Below the pieces are notes generated by a model. The model searched no databases and was not told where the DNA came from. It saw only the letters and a program-made list of their open reading frames with translations. A stretch of 64,000 bases of DNA from Papaver somniferum (Eukaryota; Streptophyta; Magnoliopsida; Ranunculales; Papaveraceae): NCBI RefSeq assembly GCF_003573695.1, contig NC_039365.1, positions 79,681,082-79,745,081 on the forward strand, written 5' to 3'. Positions within the stretch are counted from its first letter, which is position 1. The number at the start of each line of letters is the position of its first letter. A program made the translations under genes and the position numbers. Of the stretch, positions 54,920 through 64,000 are shown in pieces.

Positions 54920-56160
54920 ATACGAAAAGTAGGAATTTTATTGATCAAATAAAGGTTACACAGAATCATCCTTATGGATACACTGTAGTATCCAAGCAGA
55001 GAAGGAGTTCGACAATTCTTTCTCATAGATTATTTATTTTCCATGTTTTGCAAGCTTGTGTGCAACATGGTTAACATCCCTAAGCACATGAGTGCATTTC
55101 CAACTATCAAAAGAATTTAAAACATTTCCATAGTCAGTTATCAAGTTTCTTGTGGTCCATGTTATTGCTTTTGATCTATCATTTAAAGCACTAATAACAT
55201 TTAAACAATCGCCCTCTATATGCACATATCGATACCCTTTTTGCCTTGCCATTAATGCAGCTTCCAGCAGTGCTTTTGCTTCAGCCTGTTCTGGATCTAA
55301 TGCTTTAGTCCTGCAACATCTAGCTCCATCCGCACTACCTGTAAAAGACCTACCTATTAGTCCAATACCTACAGACTTAGTAAGATCATCAAAAGCAACA
55401 TCACAGTTTATCTTCATAAATGGATTATTAGGCTTCTGTCATTCTCTAGTGGTTTGCATGATACTAGGGATAACATTTGTATTGTTTGAAATAACCACTC
55501 TATTCTATTCCACCTAGTCAGTTTTAATTAAGCGGACAACTTGACTAAGATTTTCCTGCTGAACCTCAAATACTTTCTTGCACATGCATTTCCAAATATT
55601 CCACGTAATAAAAGCAAACCATTTGAGAACACATTCAATATTAACAAGTTGATTACTTACTTGGAACAAGTTTCAAAGCAATTCATGAATAGCAACATTA
55701 GTAATAACATGAATAAGAGTAGGATCAATAGCATTCCACACTTTTTTAGAGAAAGTACAGTCCAGAAAAATATGTTGCATGCTTTCAGTGTGAAAATTAC
55801 AAAATGGGCACATTATATCCCTATGGGAGACCTTTTTGTAAACACCTCCACAGAAAGCGAAGGATATAAGTTTAGATTTCCAAAAATGATTCCAAGAGAT
55901 AGGAACTGAGTTACTAAATCCATTTTATTGGTTCCTACTACTAAGAATAGCTTTATGGCCTGGTTTGATTGAAAATTCACCATTTGAGCTTGGTTTCCAT
56001 CTAAGACAATTCTTCCCATTTAAAAGGAATTGTAATTTTAGGAATAGCATCCACAGTGTTAATATCAAAACGAGCATTCAAAGTTGGAAGGTTCCAAGAC
56101 TTAGTATCTTCATCAATCAACTGCGAAACAATGTTCATCCACAGTGTTAAAGCGTACTCT
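54920..56160 (-). pseudogene. LINE 3' fragment: zinc-binding region and RNase H
   Basis: From 56155 downward the minus strand reads SWNLPTLNARFDINTVDAIP, then in shifted frames FWKSKLISFAFCGGVYKKVS, the zf-RVT box CPFCNFHTESMQHIFLDC, and WNIWKCMCKKVFE. It ends in an RNase H (55034-55417: MKINCDVAFDDLTKSVG, EQAEAKALLEAAL, IEGDCLNVISALN, RDVNHVAHKLAKHGK). A 3' tail with AATAAA words reaches about 54920. No RT or endonuclease is present, so it is a 5'-truncated copy. It is distinct in sequence from the LINE at 34594-40305. Confidence 0.88.
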
Positions 56161-57176
56161 CAGTATTGCAAAGTTGGTGCGTATATACCTCGAAATTTTT
56201 AACTATTCGACAAATAATACCTAGAAATTTGGACATTATTAATTTTCCCACAAAGAATCCAAGAGGGCGTTGATCGTTTGTACCATAGAATCCATTCCCG
56301 TGTTTTGTATCAGCGTTTGACACATGTCTTACATCGTTTAACCATAATTAACTTCATATATTTCTTTCATATTTCATTTTTAATAATTACAAAATAAAAT
56401 ACTTAAAATGTTTAAAGATAAATTAAATCTTTATTTTACATATAATATTTTACGTAATATTTTTTGCACAATCTGAATTTCTATTTTTAGCATATATGTT
56501 TGCATTATTTTTTTATAAGACGGCCTCATGAAACGAGACTAAACAAAACTAAAAATAATAAGTCTTGGTATAGCAACACCTATAACATCATTATTACATA
56601 AACTGATAAGTCTTGGCATATATGTTTGCATTTTACATATTTGAAAAACGCAGATAAAATTCAAAGTGAATTTTGTAACTGAAAAATAATAAATCCTAAA
56701 ATAATAAAAAGAAAATATATTGATTAAGCTCTTCAGAATATTTCCATCAACTTAATAATATAAGTACATAATTGGGGTACATTTTTATCATCCCCTCATC
56801 AGTACCAAAGGATTATAATTATTTAATTATTATTACATGTGAGAATATATTTTAAGAGATAGAATCAAAGATCACATCCTTAATTCTCTCTTCCTTTTTA
56901 GTTTTTTTTAGATATTTAACTATTTGGTTTCCTTAATTAGCAAAGATGAAATATGAAAGGAATATATTAGGTTAGTTATGGTTAAACAAGGTAAGATATG
57001 TGTCAAGAGTTGAATGACCAAACAAACAAATTATTAACAACCTTAAACGCTTCTTACTCCCCACCATTTGATACCTCACAATACGCATCCACCACCTCTC
57101 TGCAACTCAAACCCAAGGTGAGGGAAAAAAAGAGACAGAGAAAGAAGGAATTTTGTTTTGATCAAGGTCTCCATTA
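56161..57176 (+). promoter_or_regulatory. upstream region of the membrane protein gene
   Basis: About 1 kb of very AT-rich DNA with no ORF. The last 120 bases (CAATACGCATCCACCACCTC onward) look like a 5' UTR with purine-rich GGGAAAAAAAGAGACAGAG. The promoter position is inferred from the gene, not from a specific motif. Confidence 0.35.
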
Positions 57177-57800
57177 ATGGCATTAACAAAACAACAACAA
57201 GAAAAAAAACAAGGAGATGCAAGAATTTATTTGGTGTCATGTGTACTATTTTCTTGTATAGTAGCTGGTGGTGTCTTTCTTGCGTTGTACATACATCTTC
57301 CTGAATCAGAATCTTCTGCATGGTATCCTGCTGCTGGGATGATTTTAGTTGGTATCCCTTGGATTTTTTGGCTTTTTACCTTAATTTATTCTTGTTTAAA
57401 GAAACTTGTATTAGGATCCATAAATTCCGACAAAAACAACAACAACAATAACAATAACAAGGTTGCACCAGTAGTTTCAAATGGTAATGGGGGAAGAACA
57501 AGTGGTGCATCAACATCTACGAGATCATCGACGAAGTCTAATCCCGGGGCCGATAATGGTGGTGTTGGACATGTTCGATTTGGTGGTGCAACCGTAGTTG
57601 GTGATGAAGAGGACGATAATAATGATGATGGGGTTGAATCACTTGATGATGACGATCGGGATTCAGATTTAGATCGCGAAGGTGATGGTGGATTATCGTC
57701 ACGTATTGGCCCAACAAGGTCCTCGTCTAGTAATGGTGAAGGAGCTTCTTTATTTGTTGGTTCTCATGAATCTGAATTGCCATTAGCATTCTCTATGTGA
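57177..57800 (+). CDS. two-pass membrane protein, plant-specific, uncharacterised
   Basis: Single exon, 207 residues, ATG 57177 to TGA 57798-57800. After a short Gln/Lys-rich start (residues 1-15) come a transmembrane helix at about 17-39 (IYLVSCVLFSCIVAGGVF), a short loop with PESESSAWYPAAGM, and a second helix at about 54-74 (MILVGIPWIFWLFTLIY). A hydrophilic tail follows, with eight consecutive Asn (87-94), a Ser/Thr/Gly-rich part, an acidic block (about 143-170, EEDDNNDDGVESLDDDD) and a conserved-looking C-terminus SHESELPLAFSM. Codon use is normal and the frame intact. The N-terminal two-helix region resembles a family of small plant transmembrane proteins of unknown role; I cannot name a member with confidence. 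Confidence 0.9.
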   Translation: MALTKQQQEKKQGDARIYLVSCVLFSCIVAGGVFLALYIHLPESESSAWYPAAGMILVGIPWIFWLFTLIYSCLKKLVLGSINSDKNNNNNNNNKVAPVVSNGNGGRTSGASTSTRSSTKSNPGADNGGVGHVRFGGATVVGDEEDDNNDDGVESLDDDDRDSDLDREGDGGLSSRIGPTRSSSSNGEGASLFVGSHESELPLAFSM

Positions 57801-59471
57801 TTATATATATATAATAAATTAATTAGATCATTAATTCTCATTTTGAAACAACAAAAATGATTAGTAGATATACTGTTGGAGGGATATGTTCATCATGATT
57901 ACGAAATTCAAAGTAGCATCACTTCATCATCATCTAGCAGTCTATGATTTTGGGAAACAATTGTTGTCATATAAATAGATAGGGACACATAGATAGAAGG
58001 TCCATTAGAGGCGAATATAGTTTCCATGTCTATTTTTAGGATGATTTTCCGAGTGTTTTCAAATTTAAAGTTGGTTCATATTCTTCCTCGTGTAAAGGTA
58101 TTATAGTTGTTAATTGATGTTGCACTTAAAGTTCATGAGTTTTGTAGCCCAAATTATTTTAAGAGACTTAATATTATTCTCAATTCACATCAGCTAGTTG
58201 CAGAGATTATATTTTTTTATCGGGAGAAGGCTTCGCTCAATATTTTTAACATTTGATCCATAAATTGAATAAGAATTGAATATTGATGGTACAAATGTAT
58301 TTATGAGACTGGCTGATAATTTCTAACCTGTTTGTCTACTTAATTGTTTATTTGTATTTCTTATCTCCATGCTATCCTTACATAAAGGAAGTATATGTGA
58401 TTTTTCAAAAGGATTTATTTATTTCAACTCGTACCTTTGTGATCTATTTAACTTTGGTTTGTAGATATTGATTATTACCATAAACTTAACCATTTTTAAA
58501 TCATATTCATAACCTAAAATGTAAGCAAGCCATTAAATGTATGTGAAACAGTGAGTCAGAGCAATTGATTTCCCATAGACCCCATAAACAAATCATTTTT
58601 TCATCTTCTTCGTATATGCCTTTATAGTGAAGGTATTACTAGAAAAAACTTTGCAATATTGTAAGAAGCTTTTGAAATTGATATGTGTTAATAGACAAAA
58701 AATTATTCCATGTAAAAATATATTCTAAATCTTTTCTCTTAGAATTAAAATACTTTAATATTTTATATTTGCATGTTTTAACGGCTAAATCTCTCAACTT
58801 TTCTTATTATTAACATGCGTTTATTCAATAAATACTTTCAGTGATTCTCAAAGACTTTAATGATCTCTAAACTAAAGTATTTTGTTATTGGTTGTCTACT
58901 TTTTGAATCTCTGTCAAAGTCTATGTTATTGGTAATAGCTTGTAAAAAGGTCTTCTAAAGTTTGTATTATTTGTTGTAAACTTGAAAATTCAAAGACTTT
59001 GCATACTTACGTATTTTTGAATACTTTGGTGTTGGAGCCCAGCTTGTTACTAGGTTACCAACCAAAAATATGTAATTTACTTTCTTTCATAAGTATACAA
59101 TATGTAAAACCCGTGTTGCGGATGCATAAAGATTATATGATATGATTTGGCACTATCTAACTGTTAGTTAAAAATGTGTAGCAATAATTATTTTTATCAT
59201 TACTACTTATTGCATTTTATATTGAATATAAATGAAAGATGTCAGATAATAATAAGATTATTTATCTTTAACATCTGGCTATGCATAGTATATATATTCA
59301 GAACAAGCTCTTGTATTAATCTTTCCTTATCTTTGTTCTTAAATAATTATTAAGCTTGTAAACATACTGACCTCTAGGATTCAACAACTTGAATCTATCT
59401 CGGTATAGTAACCCTGCAAAGTAATTCTTCGGTGCTATATAACAATGTCTATGATTCAATATAAATGTTAC
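57801..59471. other. 3' flank of the membrane protein gene and intergenic DNA
   Basis: TATATATATATAATAAATTA directly after the stop offers several polyadenylation-like AATAAA words. The rest is AT-rich with no supported feature. Confidence 0.4.
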
Positions 59472-59666
59472 TTACGCAATACGAGGGTATATACCACGAA
59501 ATATAGGCCACAAAGAAAATCCAAGTGCCAATTGCATGGGCATGGCCAGGGTATAGGCATCATCGTCTACCTCGCACCTTGTGCTAGCTTTGATAAACCC
59601 AAAAACTAGAACTATGCTAGTGCATATTGCAAACATTACCAAACCTATAGCGCTTCCATTCTTCAT
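59472..59666 (-). other. small ORF with one membrane-like helix, doubtful
   Basis: 64 residues (MKNGSAIGLVMFAICTSIVL, then FGFIKASTRCEVDDDAYTLA). A hydrophobic helix is followed by a soluble segment. The stop overlaps a donor-like GTAAGT, and TTTGCAG lies 60 bases further on the minus strand, so an exon is conceivable. It could equally be chance within the T1-C upstream region. Confidence 0.2.
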
Positions 59667-60393
59667 CGATGGTGGTTATGGCACAAACGTTTCACTTTTC
59701 GCAGTCGCGGAAAGAGCATTATCCTATCGCCGATATTATACGTATTAGCGTTTCCCATGCCAGTGATGGAGAACCATCTCGTCGTTGGTTAATAAGTGTT
59801 ACTTCCTTTAGCGCTAGCACCTCTCGACGATGTGCATAAGTACCTTACTTATTCTGACGCCTCATTTACGCATCAAACCCTTTACAGTCAAGGTTGTGAG
59901 CTATTGGTACTCTAATACAACACCTCGGGCGACGAGCATTCAACGACAAAAAATTTCAACTATATATGTCAATATTTGACATTATTACTTATTACTCCTT
60001 CGTTTCCATGTGTTAGTGACATGAAGTGTTATACCACTGAGTATGCATACTCAACTGCCCACAACTGGCATCACTAGAGATTCTTTCTCACAGTACACTA
60101 CTTACATCTCATCGTTCACATCATATCATTTATAAATAATCGCTCACAGCCTATTACGTAAAGATTGTCACTCATTTCTTATTGCGTAGAGTTCATCGCT
60201 CGAGTATTATTTCTTGTAACCTATTGCTCATTAAAGTAGTTTATTCTACTGGATTTTCTAAAAATCATTGAGTCTCTACAAGACCTATCAACCATATACT
60301 TGACCAAGTAGTCTTATACGACTCTGTCAACTCAATATTAATAGCATATTGACTTTACTTGTTGATTTCTTAGATACATCAAACATGTCATAT
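59667..60393 (+). mobile_element. upstream part of the T1-C LTR region (probable)
   Basis: Short recurring words (TCATCGTTCACATC, ATCGCTCACAG, TTCATCGCTCGAG) resemble the ATTCAACAATTCAAC-type repeats before the G-rich tract in T1-0 and T1-B. ACATCAAACATGTCATATGG at the end matches ACATCAATTATGTTACATGG in T1-0. The left limit is not determinable. Confidence 0.4.
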
Positions 60394-60418
60394 GGGGGGG
60401 GGGGGGGGGGGGGGGGGG
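60394..60418. repeat. (G)25 homopolymer
   Basis: Twenty-five consecutive G at the place where T1-0 has ATGGGGGAA and T1-B has ATGGTGAA. It is an expansion of the family's G-rich tract; the exact length may be a sequencing or assembly artefact. Confidence 0.9.
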
Positions 60419-60420
60419 AG

Positions 60421-60992
60421 TATTCGTTAGCTTCTTGGTATAGCGGTCTACGCAGCTCATATTCATAACAGAAAGAGACTAAGTCGTGATAAATGTGGAG
60501 ATAAATGAAGGATAAGTGAACATGTAAAAATCAGTCTTCCCAAAAATGCAGAAAGGATTTTACTACGTGTATACATTATTCTCGAATCTGCTCGATTCTT
60601 CTATTTTCAAAATGTTTTCCACTTCTCAATAGAGACCGTGTGCTACTCCTAACATAAATAGGCAGCTCAACCTATTCAAAAATCATCTCTGAAATACCAA
60701 GTAATCTCTCAAAAATATCAGAGAGTTCTCATAAAAGTAGTTTACATCAAAGTATAAGAACTTGATATCTATATTTCGAAAACATCACCCATAATCACAT
60801 CACCACACTGATCTCTCGCTCTTTCTCTACATACTTCCCTAAGATCAACCCTATCTCCTCTCTTTGTGACTGAAGTGGTGCTTGTACGATCATTTCTTGA
60901 TATAGGCAAGTTCCATACGATTGTGATATCTATAAGTCATAAAAATATTGTTACTAACCCACTTTCACTTTATTTGTTCTGCACTTAAAACA
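60421..60992 (+). mobile_element. T1-C 5' LTR, distal part
   Basis: TATTCGTTAGCTTCTTGGTA corresponds to TATTAACTAGGGTTTTGGTC in T1-B, followed by AGCGGTCTACG, AAGTCGTG, a TATA word (60652), TTTGTGACTGAAGTGG, and an end near TTAAAACA at 60992. A primer-site word (60995-61013) and gag follow, so this is a 5' LTR. Confidence 0.65.
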
Positions 60993-61058
60993 TGTTGGTT
61001 ACCACAACGAGAGATCAATCTCTCGTTTGTGGAGTTGATTTCAACAAATCAAATAAAA

Positions 61059-61178
61059 ATGGTCGATATTAGGTCAGGTTCGGTAACTTCAAATCTCAAG
61101 CATGTTCCTACGAACACTAGTAGTGCTAGTAATAGTATTACACCAATCATTCCTGCTGGTATTACTCCCACTACCACA
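61059..61178 (+). pseudogene. T1-C gag, first 40 codons only
   Basis: ATG 61059 begins MVDIRSGSVTSNLKHVPTNT, homologous to the gag start of T1-B at 45191. The frame is open to codon 40, where the copia LTR begins at 61179. The remaining gag would lie beyond the copia insertion, outside the window. Confidence 0.7.
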
Positions 61179-63371
61179 TATTAGAGCACTGCTCGGTCAA
61201 ACTCGCGAGCGTTTCTATCTCAAGCTTGTTTGTCAAGTTTAGTTGTCAAAACTATAAGTCATGATTTCTAGTCTACTTATAGCTATGTCTCGGATTAGGA
61301 TATAATGTGTAGTTGAGATTTAGACTTCACAGTGTTCATCGATTGAAGACGAAGAACTACTATGGGGAGATTGTGGAACTTCATCACAAAAGGTATGTGG
61401 AGACTTAACTCATCTACCACTCATAAGTCTATTTCTATTCTATCTCATATTGAGACAAAAGTCGTATAGCTATATAGACTTTATATTGTACACATTTGAT
61501 ATTTCGAGCGAGTTTTACTCGCTTATATATTTCTCGAAATATGTGTTGGTAAGCTTTCACTTTAACCAAGTTCATCTTTATTCTTGACGAAAGTCAAAAG
61601 ATGATCATGTGAAAATCGCCTGGTAACATCTTACATGATTTGGGTGAGACAGTCATTTGATGTAGACTCGGAATGTTTCTTATTGATCTATGATCACTTG
61701 AAAATTGCTTTGAAGCTAATAGTTTGTGTGAGGAAGCTATTCCCGTCTTCCAAAAATGTTTCAATGATTAACATGGAGTTTAGAACGATTAACCATTGAT
61801 TGGATATAACACATTATGCATACTTGTATGCTAACTGTTGCAAGTTATTCCAAGCCCGGGAACCATAGTGCATACCCATATGCGTACTGGTTTGATAGTT
61901 GAAATCCGGGAACTTATTATGCATACCCGTATGGGTACTGGCTTAACAGTTCAATTCCGGGAATTCAACTGAGTTTGGTTTTGTACGATAGTATGCGTAC
62001 CCGTTCCCATACTGGCGAACCCAGACCAAGTACGACTGCTTAGGTATGCGTACCGGTTTGCATACTTGAGTGAGCTAAGTTCTAAAATCAGTTTTTTCAT
62101 GAAAAATACATTTATATAATAAGGAATGCAATCTTTTGCAAACCGTGGCTATAATGTTCATGAGTTGATTCAAGTGAATCAATATCGATTTTGCTTCAAT
62201 TGTGTCTTGTATACTTCTATGAGAATATAAACAATTGAACAGATTTATAAATAGTTTCATTTGAGTCATTTGAACTAGTTGTGATTAAGATGAACAAGGT
62301 TGATATGAAAGTGTTCATACGGCTAACTTCGGTTAACTATTGTTGAGCCAACCATGTGGACACGTTTAGGTACGGTTAACCATATCTAAATGAAGTCACG
62401 TTTCGTTTGTGTATAACAAGCTAAGTTCAATCTAACGGTTGAAATATATTAGCTTGATTCTAATCAGGTTTTCATCTAACGGTGAATATTGAATGTTTTT
62501 TTACCAAGGTAGCATTGATTGCAAACCATGATTTGAAGACTATATAAGGGAGAACTCTAGCAACTGGGAAACCTAATCCCCACACCTCTTGTGTGATACT
62601 AGTTGCGACCAGAGTCGATTCTGCTTTAACCTAGTTTTTCTAAAACCATTATAGGTTAACGACTTAAAGACTTCATTGGGATTCTGAAGCCAGACCCAAC
62701 TATTTTCTCTGTAGTTGCGTGTTCTGATCTTACTTTGTTATATTTAGTATTGAGTACTATCTTGTCTAAGATTTGCTCGATATTCAATCTCCGATAGGCG
62801 AGATAAAAAGTAGTCACAAACATCTACGTCTCATCGTTTGTGATTCCACAATATCTTATTCCGCTTCCATACGGTTAAGATCATTGGTTACGGCTCAACT
62901 ACATTACAGTCTGAAGTTAACTTGTAGTAGGCTAGAGCCTATAGCGGCTTAATACAATATGGTGTTCAAATTTGGACTAAGTCTCGGGGTTTTTCTGCAT
63001 TTGCGGTTTCATAGTTTCTGGTGTCTGCGTTATTTCTTTTCCGCGTTATATTTTTAAATAATTGAAATATCACAGGTTGTGCGTAGTTCAATCAATTGGC
63101 GAATACAACCTTTGGTTGTTGATTGAAATTGATTGAAGCTTGGAAATTGGTCTTTGGTACTATCCAAGTTATTTGTCATATTAATCCGGGTCACAGAGTT
63201 CTATCTTTTCGATTGCAGATTGATTTGAGAAATTGAGATATAACTCTTAGATGTATTTTCCTTAATTGAGTCTGACTGTCTATTTGATTCTCCTGGAAAT
63301 ATATTGGAGTTATTCCATACAGATTGCCTAAACTATATATTGGGTGTGGTTGTTAGACCCCCGGTTTTTCA
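61179..63371 (+). mobile_element. copia 5' LTR (2193 bp)
   Basis: Starts TATTAGAGCACTGC (one change from the TGTTAGAGCACTGC of the solo LTR) and ends CCCCCGGTTTTTCA, followed by the primer site. It shares with 22383-24832 the whole order of landmarks, including degenerate GCATACCCGTATGCGTACTG repeats (61810-62070) and CACAGGTTGTGCGTAG near 63072. The 5-bp target duplication cannot be checked because the 3' LTR is outside the window. Confidence 0.93.
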
Positions 63372-63373
63372 AT

Positions 63374-63385
63374 TGGTATCAGAGC
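63374..63385 (+). other. copia primer-binding site
   Basis: TGGTATCAGAGC, the standard plant primer site complementary to the 3' end of initiator tRNA-Met, two bases after the LTR. Confidence 0.95.
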
Positions 63386-63437
63386 AGGCAAACACGGTAC
63401 GACCTCATAAGTCCGTGTTTGAAGCAATCTGATTCTT

Positions 63438-64000
63438 ATGGACGAGTCTATCTCTAATAACGTACCAGTTCATAAATTACCAGATGATTTTCAGAGCTTG
63501 GATTCACCTGAGAGAACTGTTACATCTAGGTCAGTATATAAACATTCTCTTAATGTAGAACCTGTTGAAGTCTTGGAAACACGCCTAGAAGAACAGTTGG
63601 ATGAACTTTCTGATGAAGGTGATTCAGATATTGATAGATGTTACGCAGTATGTTAAGCTTTTGAATTCGCCAGGAAAGAAAAAGATGACAACTTCTCATG
63701 TCACATCTTATCTGACTAATCTTTGTCGTACAAACAAGAAATTGAGAAGATGTTACGCAGGTGTTTATGTTTTGAAAATCGTTCTAACGAATCGATCCTC
63801 AAGGATTCTGAGGAAAACCTATGTATAAAGTAACTTGAATGTGATAATGTTTATCAAAAATACTTCTTGTTGGAAGAGAAACTTGTAGAAACTGAAGCAA
63901 GGATTATCTCTAAGCAAGCAAGTTTTGATGACAGACTTATCTCGCTCGAGAAAAACGCCTTGAGGCTGATTTAGCTGCTGCTCTTGATAAAATCAAGATG
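63438..64000 (+). pseudogene. copia gag, N-terminal part, running off the window
   Basis: ATG 63438 (MDESISNNVPVHKLPDDFQS) opens a frame with ETRLEEQLDELSDEGDSDID that stops at 63654-63656. The protein continues in another frame with coiled-coil-like sequence (YKQEIEKMLRRCLCFENRSN, then FLLEEKLVETEARIISKQ, DDRLISLEKNALRL), itself broken by stops at about 63831 and 63970. Position after LTR and primer site makes gag the natural call. No zinc knuckle is seen before the window ends. Confidence 0.6.

Overview
This is nuclear DNA of a flowering plant: AT-rich, gene-poor, and dominated by nested retrotransposons of plant-specific lineages (Tat-like Ty3/gypsy with two RNase H domains, Ty1/copia with a Met-tRNA primer site, L1-type LINEs ending in an RNase H domain), plus Stowaway, Mutator-like and PIF/Harbinger DNA elements. 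I cannot name the species. Two host protein genes are well supported: a two-exon ZNF706-like zinc-finger gene (31558-33727) and a single-exon two-pass membrane protein gene (57177-57800).

Layout. 1-20440: the 3' end of a Tat-like gypsy element (T1-0, + strand) is split by a 17.5-kb insertion at 1306-18815. That insertion is a minus-strand LTR element (LARD-1) with LTRs, primer site, polypurine tract and near-perfect target duplications but no coding capacity. LARD-1 was itself hit by a retrotransposon now reduced to a solo LTR (3775-5428, duplication ACTAT) and by a complete but mutated Tat-lineage gypsy element (T2, 7407-16255, minus strand). 20441-28654: a SANT/Myb-like remnant, a Stowaway MITE (21722-21980), a copia solo LTR (22383-24832, duplication GAATC) and a long stretch with little signal. 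28655-31444: a 140-bp tandem duplication just upstream of the zinc-finger gene, whose second copy contains a Mutator-like MITE and a 2.3-kb degraded PIF/Harbinger element. 31558-33727: the zinc-finger gene. 34594-40305: a nearly full-length LINE on the minus strand. 41324-42047: a degraded acidic ORF of unknown origin. 42048-50174: a second copy of the T1 family (T1-B) with LTR, primer site, gag and protease, but with the reverse transcriptase deleted. 50185-51898: a truncated copia LTR. 51965-56160: a MULE/FAR1-like transposase fragment, an unknown small ORF and a LINE 3' fragment. 57177-57800: the membrane protein gene. 60394-61178: a third T1 copy (T1-C), whose gag ORF is cut at codon 40 by a copia element (LTR 61179-63371, primer site, start of gag) that runs off the window.

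How it fits together. Insertion order can be read from the nesting: T1-0, then LARD-1, then T2 and the solo LTR; and T1-C, then copia. Three T1/T2 copies carry antisense reading frames between integrase and 3' LTR, one of them internally duplicated. LARD-1 carries a hairpin beside its polypurine tract that is repeated 4 kb away with compensating base changes. No RNA genes or CRISPR arrays were seen. All element boundaries, repeat counts and divergences were read by eye, without alignment software.
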